Positions 34,257 through 42,936 of a stretch of 64,000 bases of DNA are shown here, piece by piece (the first letter of the stretch is position 1; each line of letters starts with the position of its first letter). This DNA comes from Paraglaciecola sp030730205 (GTDB taxonomy: Bacteria; Pseudomonadota; Gammaproteobacteria; Enterobacterales; Alteromonadaceae), in the NCBI RefSeq assembly GCF_052119645.1, contig NZ_JBGQOM010000003.1, forward strand, positions 372,001 through 436,000. Direction: 5' to 3'. The position numbers were made by a program, and so were the translations under genes. Under the pieces are notes generated by a model. It saw only the letters and a program-made list of their open reading frames with translations, did not search any database and had not been told where the DNA came from.

Positions 34257-36746
34257 ATGTTCAATAAATTCTTAAGAGTAACAGTGCTGTCGGTAATAAC
34301 CGTTTCAGCCTTGGGTTCTTTTGCATCGCACGCCGCTATCCAACAGACCAAGGGTGATTTTGAAGACAAATTTCGTCAGCTAGATGAAGTACTTCCCACG
34401 CCAAACGTCTATCGGAATGCAGCGGGTGAACCTGGCCATAAATACTGGCAACAACGTGTTGACTACAACATTAAAGTCACGTTAGACGAAGAAAAGCGCC
34501 GACTTGATGGGGTAGAAACCATTACTTACCACAACAATTCACCCGATACCTTGAAGTATTTGTGGTTGCAACTTGATCAAAATGTTTACCGTCCCGATTC
34601 TATGGCGTCAAAAACCAATACCTTTGGCGGTATCGGTAACCGAGGTCCAGCAACGCAATCAGCAAGCAACGATAAACCCGCACAATTGAGCTTAGGGGCT
34701 ATTCGACGTCAACATTTTATTGATGACCATGAATTGGGTTACAACATTAAATCAGTAAAAGACAAATCAGGAAAAAGTCTGCACTACGTGATTGTTGGCA
34801 CTAACATGCGTGTTGATTTGCCCCAACCGTTAAGAACTGGAAAAGAGTTTGATTTTGTTATCGAATTTGGTTTTAACATCGTCGAAGAAGACGCGGTATC
34901 GGCTCGCGCGGGTTACGAGCATTTTCCTGATGACGAGCGAGAAGGCGGTAATGACATTTTCTTGTTAGCGCAATGGTATCCTCGTCTACACGCTTACACA
35001 GACTATGAAGCATGGACCAATAAAGAGTTTTTAGGGCGGGGCGAATTTACCTTAGAATTTGGTGATTTTGAGGTAGAGATGACCGTTCCAGCTGATCACA
35101 TTGTCAGCTCAACAGGTACCTTAGAAAATGCTAGTAGCGTATTAACCTCAACACAACGTAAACGCTTAAAAGAGGCTGAAAAAGCAGACCGTATCGTTTT
35201 TGTGGTAACTGAAGAAGAAGCCTTAGAAAACGAGAAAGAAGGCACTGACAAGCAAAAAACGTGGAAGTTTAACGCGAAAAACGTTCGTGATTTTTCGTGG
35301 GCATCATCGCGTAAATTTATGTGGGATGCCAAAGGCTATGCGCAAGGAGGCTCTGATCAGCCTCTTGTAATGGCGATGTCTTTTTATCCAAAGGAAGGCG
35401 GCGATCTATGGAAAAAATATTCTACTGAATCCATCGTACATACCTTAGAGGTCTATTCACGCTTCTCTTTTGATTATCCTTATCCGGTTGCACAGTCAGT
35501 CAATGGCCCTGTGGGTGGTATGGAATATCCGATGATTACCTTTAATGGTCCACGTACTGAATTACAAAAAGATGGTTCACGTACGTATTCTCAGTCTGAA
35601 AAACGCTTTTTAATTGGCGTTGTTATTCATGAAGTTGGTCATATTTATTTTCCAATGACAGTTAACTCAGATGAACGTCAATGGACTTGGATGGATGAAG
35701 GAATTAACAGCTTTTTAGATGGTGTAGCGGGTCGCGAATGGGATCCTACAATTCCTTGGGGTGTTGAACCTCGCGATATCGTTGATTATATGAAAGGCAG
35801 TGTTCAAGTACCGATTATGACGCAATCAGACAGCGTATTAAGACTTGGCCCTAATGCCTACACCAAACCTGCCGCAGCGCTTAATATATTGCGTGAAACC
35901 ATCCTAGGTCGTGAGTTGTTTGATTTTGCCTTTAAAGAATACGCTCAACGTTGGAAGTTTAAACGTCCAACGCCTTCAGATTTCTTCCGTACCATGGAAG
36001 AAGCCTCTGGTGTTGATTTAGATTGGTTTTGGCGTGGCTGGTTTTACACCACCGATCATGTTGATATTTCATTAGACAATGTTTACAAATTGCGTCTTGA
36101 TACAAAAGATCCTGACATCGACTTTGCTCGTGAACGTCAACAAGAATTAGACAAACCTATGTCGTTAACCGACGAGCGCAATAAAGCTGAAGGTATTGAA
36201 CTTTGGGTTGACCGTTTTGCCGATTTAAAAGATTTCTACGATGACAACGATCGGTTTACTGTGACTAACAAAGAGCGCAACAGCTATCAGAAATTTCTCA
36301 AGGACTTAAAACCATGGGAACGTGAAGCCTTTGAACGTGCAGTAAAAGAAGATAAAAATTACTACGTAATGGATTTTTCTAATCTTGGTGGTTTGGTTAT
36401 GCCGATTATACTGGAGCTAACCTTTGCTGATGGAACAAAAGAAAATCAGTATATTCCAGCTGAAATTTGGCGTCGCTCGGCTAAATCAGTGAGCAAGTTA
36501 ATTATTACGGATAAAGAAAAAGAATTGGTTAGTGTAACCGTTGACCCTCGCTGGGAAACCGCAGACGTGAACGTAAATAATAACCACTATCCTCGTCAAA
36601 TTATACCTTCTCGTATCGAAGCGTATAAATCGAAGAAAAGCACCAGTAAAGTGGCTCGCGACATCATGCAAGACATTAAAACTGAGCTGAAAAAAGATGA
36701 GGAAAAAAACGATGATCAATCTAAAGCAGAAGCAGTTGAGCAATAA
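34257..36746 (+). CDS. Exported M1-family metallopeptidase
   Basis: 829 residues from ATG 34257, preceded by AGGGA at six bases; an in-frame ATG at 34206 would place 17 extra residues before a clear signal peptide (MFNKFLRVTVLSV to SHA). The gluzincin site is H458-E459-V-G-H462 with E481 eighteen residues later, in WMDEGINSF. The N-terminal beta domain and a GGMEYP motif (the GxMEN equivalent) are visible. The charged C-terminal tail is KDEEKNDD-like. It probably acts in the periplasm on peptides. The next gene starts five bases after its stop. Confidence 0.93.
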   Translation: MFNKFLRVTVLSVITVSALGSFASHAAIQQTKGDFEDKFRQLDEVLPTPNVYRNAAGEPGHKYWQQRVDYNIKVTLDEEKRRLDGVETITYHNNSPDTLKYLWLQLDQNVYRPDSMASKTNTFGGIGNRGPATQSASNDKPAQLSLGAIRRQHFIDDHELGYNIKSVKDKSGKSLHYVIVGTNMRVDLPQPLRTGKEFDFVIEFGFNIVEEDAVSARAGYEHFPDDEREGGNDIFLLAQWYPRLHAYTDYEAWTNKEFLGRGEFTLEFGDFEVEMTVPADHIVSSTGTLENASSVLTSTQRKRLKEAEKADRIVFVVTEEEALENEKEGTDKQKTWKFNAKNVRDFSWASSRKFMWDAKGYAQGGSDQPLVMAMSFYPKEGGDLWKKYSTESIVHTLEVYSRFSFDYPYPVAQSVNGPVGGMEYPMITFNGPRTELQKDGSRTYSQSEKRFLIGVVIHEVGHIYFPMTVNSDERQWTWMDEGINSFLDGVAGREWDPTIPWGVEPRDIVDYMKGSVQVPIMTQSDSVLRLGPNAYTKPAAALNILRETILGRELFDFAFKEYAQRWKFKRPTPSDFFRTMEEASGVDLDWFWRGWFYTTDHVDISLDNVYKLRLDTKDPDIDFARERQQELDKPMSLTDERNKAEGIELWVDRFADLKDFYDDNDRFTVTNKERNSYQKFLKDLKPWEREAFERAVKEDKNYYVMDFSNLGGLVMPIILELTFADGTKENQYIPAEIWRRSAKSVSKLIITDKEKELVSVTVDPRWETADVNVNNNHYPRQIIPSRIEAYKSKKSTSKVARDIMQDIKTELKKDEEKNDDQSKAEAVEQ

Positions 36747-36751
36747 TAATT

Positions 36752-37267
36752 GTGAAAAATAAGTGCTTAGCGCTAATTTGGGGGACGCTGCTAGTTGCAG
36801 CGTCTTCTGTTTATGCGCATCAACAGAAAACCGCCATCAGTACAGTACTGTTTAATCCTAGAAGTAATAACATTGAAATCATGCATCGTTTTGACATTCA
36901 TGATGCCGAACATGCAGTAAAAGAAATATTTGGCAAAGGTGCAGATATTCTTGACTCAAAAGAGACTCAGCAGCAGTTTAGCGACTATGTCAGTAAACGC
37001 TTCTATTTATTTAACAGTAAAAATACACCGCTCCCTTTAAAGTTGGTTGGCTTCGAAAAAGACGGAAAGTTTTTTTGGGTATACCAAGAAACCGAACAAC
37101 CAACCCAACTCACTAACATGATTATTCGCAATGATGCGCTAAGAGATATCTGGCCACTGCAAGTTAACACCATTAATGTCGAAGGAAAGGGGGATATTCA
37201 AACCTTAACTTTTAGCGACTCGGTGGAACTTTTGAGTGTGGAATTTGGTGCTAAACAAGATCATTAA
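36752..37267 (+). CDS. Exported DUF6702-like protein, partner of the M1 peptidase
   Basis: 171 residues with a GTG start and a signal peptide ending near VYAHQQK (about 23). The mature part starts with a motif like HxxKTAISTV and a beta-rich domain with IEIMHRFDIHDAEHAV. Such short exported proteins commonly follow M1-type peptidase genes in marine gammaproteobacteria and Bacteroidetes. The five-base gap points to coupled expression. Function unknown. Confidence 0.75.
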   Translation: MKNKCLALIWGTLLVAASSVYAHQQKTAISTVLFNPRSNNIEIMHRFDIHDAEHAVKEIFGKGADILDSKETQQQFSDYVSKRFYLFNSKNTPLPLKLVGFEKDGKFFWVYQETEQPTQLTNMIIRNDALRDIWPLQVNTINVEGKGDIQTLTFSDSVELLSVEFGAKQDH

Positions 37268-37355
37268 ATGCGAATTTGATCTGAATCAAGATCGTAAAAT
37301 GAGGAAACAATTACACTCTCCTTGAACTGTAAAAACTCATTTAAGGAGAGTTATC

Positions 37356-37478
37356 ATGTTAGATCTTATTTTGCACGACCCCGTTGCTTGGGGCTCAATA
37401 CTCGGTATTGGCATTGTTTGTTCTATGTGTTGTTACTATGCATATTTGTTTATTCACAACACTAAGTTAAATCGCTAG
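37356..37478 (+). CDS. 40-residue single-helix membrane protein (DUF3149-like)
   Basis: A small gene with an excellent ribosome site (AAGGAGAG, six bases before ATG). The peptide starts MLDLILHDPVAWGS, followed by a hydrophobic helix (about 13-33) with two adjacent Cys, and ends in a basic tail. The start 'LL..DPVG' plus one helix is the layout of DUF3149 proteins. Its TAG stop at 37476-37478 overlaps the stop of the convergent creA in a CTAG tetranucleotide. Function unknown. Confidence 0.7.
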   Translation: MLDLILHDPVAWGSILGIGIVCSMCCYYAYLFIHNTKLNR

Positions 37479-37942
37479 TCAGCTTTTGGTAGGACGTTAT
37501 ACGCTTGAGTCCCCCACAACGGAACCGTTGACAAGCTGTGTTTGAAACTGCCTGATGTTTCTTTGGTTGAATAAGACACATACATTAAAGTTTGTGATCT
37601 GGAATCAAAAACTCGACGAATTTTCATATTCTTAAAAAAGATACTCTTTGATTTTTTGAACACAATTTCGCCGCTGTCAGACAAGTCGATAGCTTTTATC
37701 ATCTCAGCGGTAATTTCACCTGTTTGACGGCAAGAAATTGAACTATCTGAAGGGTCAGACAAGCTTAAATCAGCTTCAATACTAGCAATATGACAGGTAA
37801 CGCCTGTTACAATTGGATCAACCATAATATCAAGCTTAATATCTTGGGTAGTAAATATACCTAAAGAGATATCACCTACCTCATTACTATCACACGCACT
37901 TAACAGACTCATAAAACCAAGCAGTATTAATTTTTTCATCAT
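37475..37942 (-). CDS. creA: CreA-family protein, here with a lipoprotein signal
   Basis: 155 residues from the first of two adjacent ATG codons (37942), with GAGGGAAT just upstream. The signal peptide ends at a lipobox, LLSAC17. The mature domain matches E. coli CreA through DPxVxxVTCHI, the SDSSISCRQTGEI segment and GEIVFKKSKSIFFKNMKIRRVFD. E. coli CreA is a soluble periplasmic protein of unknown function; the lipobox Cys suggests membrane anchoring here. There is no creBCD two-component system nearby. Confidence 0.87.
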   Translation of the reverse strand: MMKKLILLGFMSLLSACDSNEVGDISLGIFTTQDIKLDIMVDPIVTGVTCHIASIEADLSLSDPSDSSISCRQTGEITAEMIKAIDLSDSGEIVFKKSKSIFFKNMKIRRVFDSRSQTLMYVSYSTKETSGSFKHSLSTVPLWGTQAYNVLPKAD

Positions 37943-38037
37943 ATATTCCCTCGATGTTCGCTTTGCATCGGCATAGGCTACCATACTAAAGCGATTTTAT
38001 GTCCTTGCACACAATAAGATAAGGGTTTGGTAATTGA

Positions 38038-38379
38038 TTAATATGGCTGCTCCATGGAGAAAGGCAATGTACCTAAGTATTGAACAGATTCAGGATTACC
38101 GATCATCTCATCATAGGGAGAGTCATGCCGCATTTCTGCCTTCACAACTGTGTAAGGTTCAAATACATCACGAATATGTTGTGAACTATGAAAACGCATA
38201 GGACTGGCGTTATTAAAAACCAAACCATTTTGCTCGGCAATCTGTAGTCTTACAAAATACAAATTCATCTCGTAAGACAGTACAGTTAATTTATCGATAA
38301 CAGTAGTGTGTGGTACTAGTTCTGATAATTGAAATTTAGACTCTTGCATAGATAAACCAGACGTTTGATGGTAATTCAT
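38038..38379 (-). CDS. Small protein, DUF6482-like
   Basis: 113 residues from ATG 38379, with GAGG upstream. The centre reads LTVLSYEMNLYFVRLQIAEQNGLVF followed by RFHSSQHIRDVF and HDSPYDEMIG, which resembles the DUF6482 pattern of a beta-hairpin domain ending in a YDEMIG box. The assignment is from memory and tentative. It lies 15 bases before the desaturase-like gene stop on the same strand and downstream from nothing obvious; function unknown. Confidence 0.6.
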   Translation of the reverse strand: MNYHQTSGLSMQESKFQLSELVPHTTVIDKLTVLSYEMNLYFVRLQIAEQNGLVFNNASPMRFHSSQHIRDVFEPYTVVKAEMRHDSPYDEMIGNPESVQYLGTLPFSMEQPY

Positions 38380-38403
38380 ATACCTCATTTTACGCCAGAA
38401 CGA

Positions 38404-39642
38404 TCACTGCATTTGCGCTTCAGTTGACATCACATGTTGAGTGCGCGTGTAAGTAAATTGCAGCCATGCCAACATAATCACACTGGTTAGCAAACTAAAA
38501 ATGAGGCCCAACATTATCCAAAAGGGTAATACATATACAAAGAGCGCCGAAAGCAAAGACAAATGCTTAAGCCATTCCAACCAAGGTGCCCAAGCTCTAT
38601 TTTCTAAAATCATTCCCACAGAAAAACTAGCAAACAACACCCAAAATACTATTCCAATCTGCTGATACGTGGCTAAGGAGTTGATATTCAATAGCAACAG
38701 TAATCCGATACACGTAGTTAAGCTATGTTGAACTAAACAATAGATCTTGCTTAACAGTGAAATACTAATATCAAATTTTTGAAATTGCTTTAAGTCAGTC
38801 TTAACAATAGGAAAGGCTTGGCTCACATCAGCAGGCCGCCAGCCAGTTCGACCAAACCATACTCGACACTTATCAGACAATTTTTTGGTGTGCCAACTGT
38901 CTCGACAAAGCTGTGCATAGACCTGCACATTAGCATACAAGGGATTCCAACTTTTTAACGAACCTCGGATACCAAAGATAACAGGATCCGTTGCCAACTC
39001 TTCTTGAAATGTACCAAATAGCCGATCCCACAGAATGAACACACCACCATAGTTCTTATCAATATACACAGCGTTTTGCGCGTGATGAACACGATGATTT
39101 GAAGGGCTAACAAATATCAACTCAAACCAACCTAGTTTCGGCACATGCCGCGTGTGAACCCAGAATTGATAAATAAGATTAAGTGCTCCGACAGAGATTA
39201 ATAATAAGGGTTCGACCCCAATAATGGCTAAAGGTAGATAAAAAACCCAACTCAAAAAACTGCTACTTGACTGCCTTAATGCCGTCGTCAGGTTATATTC
39301 TTCACTGGAGTGATGAACAACATGGGCTGCCCATAACAAGCTTATTTCGTGACCAAAACGATGGTTCCAGTAGTAACAAAAGTCGTATAGAACAAAAACC
39401 GAGAGCCAGATTATGAAGGTATCAGGGAGTGTCAGCAGTGCATAATTTTCATAAATTACTACATAAATTGTAAAGGGAACCATCGCTTTAACTATGTCCA
39501 ACATGCGACTTAGTACACCGGCACTGAGGCTAACAATCGCATCGTTTATTCGGTAATAATGTGTTTGCCTCACTTTCTCTAATAGGAGCTCTACCCCTAT
39601 CAGCAGAAAGAAAAACGGCACTGCATATAAAATATAATTCAT
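38404..39642 (-). CDS. Sterol desaturase/fatty-acid hydroxylase-family membrane protein
   Basis: 412 residues. The di-iron histidine boxes are visible: HRFGHE (HxxxH, about 93-97), HVVHHSSEEYN (HxxHH, about 107-111) and NHRVHHAQN (about 182-187), with two membrane helices before the boxes and a C-terminal block of further helices (about 300-400). The first 250 residues resemble bacterial sterol-desaturase-like proteins, including alkylglycerol monooxygenase relatives. A lipid hydroxylation role is likely but the substrate is unknown. Confidence 0.88.
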   Translation of the reverse strand: MNYILYAVPFFFLLIGVELLLEKVRQTHYYRINDAIVSLSAGVLSRMLDIVKAMVPFTIYVVIYENYALLTLPDTFIIWLSVFVLYDFCYYWNHRFGHEISLLWAAHVVHHSSEEYNLTTALRQSSSSFLSWVFYLPLAIIGVEPLLLISVGALNLIYQFWVHTRHVPKLGWFELIFVSPSNHRVHHAQNAVYIDKNYGGVFILWDRLFGTFQEELATDPVIFGIRGSLKSWNPLYANVQVYAQLCRDSWHTKKLSDKCRVWFGRTGWRPADVSQAFPIVKTDLKQFQKFDISISLLSKIYCLVQHSLTTCIGLLLLLNINSLATYQQIGIVFWVLFASFSVGMILENRAWAPWLEWLKHLSLLSALFVYVLPFWIMLGLIFSLLTSVIMLAWLQFTYTRTQHVMSTEAQMQ

Positions 39643-39883
39643 TTCTACACCTAACTACGCTTATGACCAAGTAGTCCATACTAGCAACTTAAGCAGTTTA
39701 TGCTGACTAACAAAAAGCGTCCAGCGCAATGTTAACAATACGTTAACGATTATCGATGGTGTTTTTTAAAAGACTTGGAAATAATTGGAACCAAATCTAA
39801 GTGAACTTGCCATATCATTTTGTAGTGATTTTAAGTAGTCTAGATATTCAATTTTTCAACAATTGAACATGAAAGGAGACATC

Positions 39884-40702
39884 ATGGAAACCGAAAATGG
39901 TAAATCATTAGTACCTCATTTTGCGATTGGGGCGATTGTAATAGTTGTCATTTTAGTTGTTATTTTTTGGCCTTCTGAGCCAGAGCCAGTGATTTCTGAA
40001 GTGACGCCTCCCGCCATGGTGCAAGTCGAGCCCGAACGTCAGATTGAAGAAACGCCTCAAATAGTGACAGTTGATGACGAACCAGTCGTGCAGGAAGATG
40101 AACCCGAGCCATTGCCCATCCCTGAGCCAAAACCATTGGATACAAGTGACGGCACGGTAAAAACAAAATTGCTGCAATTATCTGACTATGATTCATTGGC
40201 CCGCTTAATTGTTGACGACGCTTTATTAAAAAGATTTGTTGTTATGACCTATACCTTAGCGGATGAAACGATAGCGGCGAACAATCGGGTTTTAGTTCAA
40301 CCAGACAAGCCATTCCGAACCTTTCAACAAGCTGATAAACAATGGATCGATCCCGCTAGTTACAAGCGCTACACCCCTTATGTTGACGCTCTCACTTCAA
40401 TAGACAGTACTTCACTATTGGAGTTGTACGCTGAATACAAACCGGCATTAGATAGTATTTTTGCTGAGATTAGCGGTCCATCAGAGAATTTTAACGATAA
40501 ATTGGCCGAGGCCATTAACGTGTTACTCGATACGCCTGAGGTGCCAGTACCTGTTGAAGTATACAATGACAGCGTGATGTTAAAATTTGCTGATCCTCAG
40601 TTAGAGGCTTTAACAGCACCGCAAAAACAATTGTTGCGTACCGGGCCAGAAAATATGCGCAGAATAAAAGCAAAATTGCGAGAAATTAAAGAGGCACTGT
40701 AA
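39884..40702 (+). CDS. DUF3014 membrane-anchored protein
   Basis: 272 residues from ATG 39884, preceded by AAAGGAGACATC. One membrane helix (about 13-31) is followed by a long Pro/Glu-rich linker (about 33-92, with repeated PEP/EPEP) that could span the periplasm, then an alpha-helical domain with LARLIVDDALLKRFVVMTYTLADETIA, characteristic of DUF3014. It is two bases from the DUF1285 gene, so the two are co-translated. Function unknown. Confidence 0.85.
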   Translation: METENGKSLVPHFAIGAIVIVVILVVIFWPSEPEPVISEVTPPAMVQVEPERQIEETPQIVTVDDEPVVQEDEPEPLPIPEPKPLDTSDGTVKTKLLQLSDYDSLARLIVDDALLKRFVVMTYTLADETIAANNRVLVQPDKPFRTFQQADKQWIDPASYKRYTPYVDALTSIDSTSLLELYAEYKPALDSIFAEISGPSENFNDKLAEAINVLLDTPEVPVPVEVYNDSVMLKFADPQLEALTAPQKQLLRTGPENMRRIKAKLREIKEAL

Positions 40703-40704
40703 AA

Positions 40705-41253
40705 ATGGCTGATTTTGACCTTGCAAAGTTGCAACATGAAATAGCCACTCAGGATGCCAAATTGCCACCTGTAGAAAAATGGGATCCTCCCTTTTGTGGT
40801 GATATTGACATGGAAGTTAAGCATGACGGAAGCTGGCATTACATGGGAACACCTATTTCTCGACCCGCCTTAGTCAAAATGTTTGCCAGTGTGATAAAAC
40901 GAGAAAACAACAATTATTTTCTCGTTACACCGGTTGAAAAAGTAGGTATTAAAGTTATTGATAGCCCATTTTTGATCACTCAATGGCAACAACAAAGTGG
41001 CGACATCATTTTTACCACAAATCTTGAAGACAGCTTTGTACTCGGGTCAAGTCATCCAATAAAACTAATGTACGATAGAGTCAATAACGAGCTTTTACCT
41101 TATGCACTGGTGAGAAGAAATTTATGGGCCAGATTACATCAAAACGTCTTTTACCAACTTGCTCAGTTGGGTAAAGAAACCCTCATCGACAACGATGTCC
41201 ATTTAGTCATTGAAAGCGATGGACAATCCTTCAGTTTAGGGAAATGCACTTAG
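40705..41253 (+). CDS. DUF1285 protein
   Basis: 182 residues, soluble. The family pattern is visible: PPVEKWDPPFCGDIDMEVKHDGSWHYMGTPISRPALVKMFASVI, then FLVTPVEKVGIKVIDSPFLI. DUF1285 proteins have a two-domain beta fold solved by structural genomics, without known activity. The gene directly follows the DUF3014 gene, so a joint envelope-related task is possible. Confidence 0.9.
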   Translation: MADFDLAKLQHEIATQDAKLPPVEKWDPPFCGDIDMEVKHDGSWHYMGTPISRPALVKMFASVIKRENNNYFLVTPVEKVGIKVIDSPFLITQWQQQSGDIIFTTNLEDSFVLGSSHPIKLMYDRVNNELLPYALVRRNLWARLHQNVFYQLAQLGKETLIDNDVHLVIESDGQSFSLGKCT

Positions 41254-41289
41254 TCTGAACGGGAAGACATAAAAACAAAAACAGTTATT

Positions 41290-41308
41290 GATAATGATTC
41301 TCATTTGC
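41290..41308. promoter_or_regulatory. Fur box
   Basis: The 19-base site starting GATAATGATTCTCATT matches the Fur consensus GATAATGATAATCATTATC at 15 of 19 positions. It lies 31 bases before the next start codon and overlaps the likely promoter, so the downstream pair should be repressed by iron-loaded Fur. Confidence 0.75.
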
Positions 41309-41339
41309 GTTAGATTAAATTTAACCAAGGAGAACTATT

Positions 41340-41789
41340 ATGACGACTCGCTTTTTATGCCCCAATCATCGCCACTGGCTGCAATCTAACCCGAAAGCTG
41401 CTATTGCACATTTGTCTGATACTCAAGATACTGGGCAGTGGTATCGAGAGCAGGGTTTGTGGTCACAAGCTCTACCTTACTTAGGCTGCGCTTTTGAAAC
41501 CGCAGAAATAGTGCTAAATACATCAACTAAAAATCAAGCAACAGCAGTGATTACTTTTACTTCTTGCGCCGTTTTGTTAGGTGATACATGGCATAAATTA
41601 GGAGAACTTGGGCTGAGTCGGCAAGCTTTTCAGTCAGCCCAACAACGCTTAATTCCCGAGCTCAGCCTTTATCAGCAGCAGTCAGATATACAGGCTTGTA
41701 TTACAGATTGTATTCAGGCTTTAGCGAAAGGTATGGAAGTATCTTCATCGCGCTTTAATCTAAGTTATGAGGCTCGCATGCGCCACTAA
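41340..41789 (+). CDS. Fur-controlled protein of unknown function (helical, TPR-like)
   Basis: 149 residues, soluble. AAGGAG precedes the ATG at six bases. Mostly helical, with WYREQGLWSQALPYLGCAFETAEIVL followed by a second helical pair LLGDTWHKLGELGLSRQAFQSAQQRL, which looks like tetratricopeptide-type repeats. An N-terminal LCPNHRHWLQ carries Cys and His that could bind metal. A Fur box lies just upstream. I do not recognise the family; a role in iron limitation is inferred from the operator. Confidence 0.72.
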   Translation: MTTRFLCPNHRHWLQSNPKAAIAHLSDTQDTGQWYREQGLWSQALPYLGCAFETAEIVLNTSTKNQATAVITFTSCAVLLGDTWHKLGELGLSRQAFQSAQQRLIPELSLYQQQSDIQACITDCIQALAKGMEVSSSRFNLSYEARMRH

Positions 41790-41810
41790 CGTGCATATGG
41801 GGGATTGATC

Positions 41811-41993
41811 ATGTCTACGTTGAACAACGCTCAGCAACTTGAGCAAGATGATTTTCTAGATATTCAAATTAAGGTTGCAGTGTTAGCCAAATTGCTTCAA
41901 CAGCAAAAGCTATGCGCCGAAGATTTGCATTGTCAGAATCATCAACACAAACACATTTTACTTAACCTACTGTTAGAAGCGGTGAAGGTTTAG
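41811..41993 (+). CDS. Small protein of unknown function downstream of the Fur-controlled gene
   Basis: 60 residues from ATG 41811 (GGGGGATTGATC before it; an ATG-less start at 41805 is also open). A helical N-terminus rich in Leu and Gln is followed by a Cys/His-rich end: C-x6-C then NHQHKH, four His within about ten residues. That could bind metal, which would fit the Fur box in front of this pair. 21 bases separate it from the preceding gene. Confidence 0.6.
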   Translation: MSTLNNAQQLEQDDFLDIQIKVAVLAKLLQQQKLCAEDLHCQNHQHKHILLNLLLEAVKV

Positions 41994-42005
41994 ATAAAAG
42001 GCCGC

Positions 42006-42260
42006 TTAGCGACCTTTTTGAATAACATAACGGTAAGGACTTTGCTTGATATCGGTGGCAATTAGCTGATGTTCCATAAAACGGCAAAAACTCGGAACAT
42101 CGCGGGTAGTTGAGTGATCATCGGCAATCACTAACAGCGTTTGTCCAACTGACATTTCACGAATTTTTAAGCGAACCATCATTACCGGCTCTGGGCAACG
42201 CAAGCCGGTAGCATCAAGTTGAAAATCTGTATTAGAAAACCTAGTATTTACTTCAAGCAT
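42006..42260 (-). CDS. tusA: Sulfurtransferase TusA
   Basis: 84 residues, closely like E. coli TusA (81), which carries sulfur from IscS to TusD for 2-thiolation of tRNA wobble uridine. The active Cys is C22 in GLRCPEPVMMVR, and the ADDHSTTRDVPSFCRFMEH and PYRYVIQKGR segments match. It follows pyrE by five bases on the same strand. Confidence 0.96.
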   Translation of the reverse strand: MLEVNTRFSNTDFQLDATGLRCPEPVMMVRLKIREMSVGQTLLVIADDHSTTRDVPSFCRFMEHQLIATDIKQSPYRYVIQKGR

Positions 42261-42265
42261 AAAAC

Positions 42266-42907
42266 TTAAATACCGTAGGTTTGGCGGTACTGTTTAATGT
42301 TAATTAAATGCTCATCCAAATCGGGACGGTCGGCTAAATAGCTAATCAAATCATCCAAACTTATAATACTCACCACTTTGGTTGCAAAGTCGCGCTCCAC
42401 CTCTTGAATAGCAGATAACTCGCCCTGACCTCGCTCCTGACGGTCAAGAGCAATCAATACACCGGCTAGTTGAGCATTGTTTGCAGCAATGAGTTGCATA
42501 GACTCCCTAATCGCCGTACCCGCAGTGATGACATCATCCACCAGCATGATTTTACCCACCAATGGACTCCCAACTAAATTGCCACCTTCACCGTGAGTTT
42601 TCGCCTCTTTTCGATTGAAGCAGTAAGGAACATCAACACCATGCTTATCCGCCAAGGCCACTGCCGTTGTGGTGGCAATCGGAATACCTTTATATGCAGG
42701 GCCAAATAGTACGTCATATTCAATCCCTGAGCGCTGTAGAGCCTGAGCATAAAACTGACCAAGCTTGGCTAAATCTCCACCGGTATTAAACAGGCCAGCA
42801 TTAAAAAAATAGGGGCTGGTTCGCCCAGACTTCAAAATAAATTGACCAAATTTTAAGACACTTCGCGCTACGGCAAATTCAATAAAATCGCGCTGATAAT
42901 CCTGCAT
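42266..42907 (-). CDS. pyrE: Orotate phosphoribosyltransferase
   Basis: Makes orotidine 5'-phosphate from orotate and PRPP. 213 residues, same as E. coli. The PRPP loop is MLVDDVITAGTA (about 120-131), and FNRKEAKTHGEGG carries the catalytic Lys loop. It follows rph by 29 bases, the same order as in E. coli (rph-pyrE). Confidence 0.97.
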   Translation of the reverse strand: MQDYQRDFIEFAVARSVLKFGQFILKSGRTSPYFFNAGLFNTGGDLAKLGQFYAQALQRSGIEYDVLFGPAYKGIPIATTTAVALADKHGVDVPYCFNRKEAKTHGEGGNLVGSPLVGKIMLVDDVITAGTAIRESMQLIAANNAQLAGVLIALDRQERGQGELSAIQEVERDFATKVVSIISLDDLISYLADRPDLDEHLINIKQYRQTYGI

Positions 42908-42936
42908 ACCAACTCCTACTTTTAGTTCTCGTTCAC

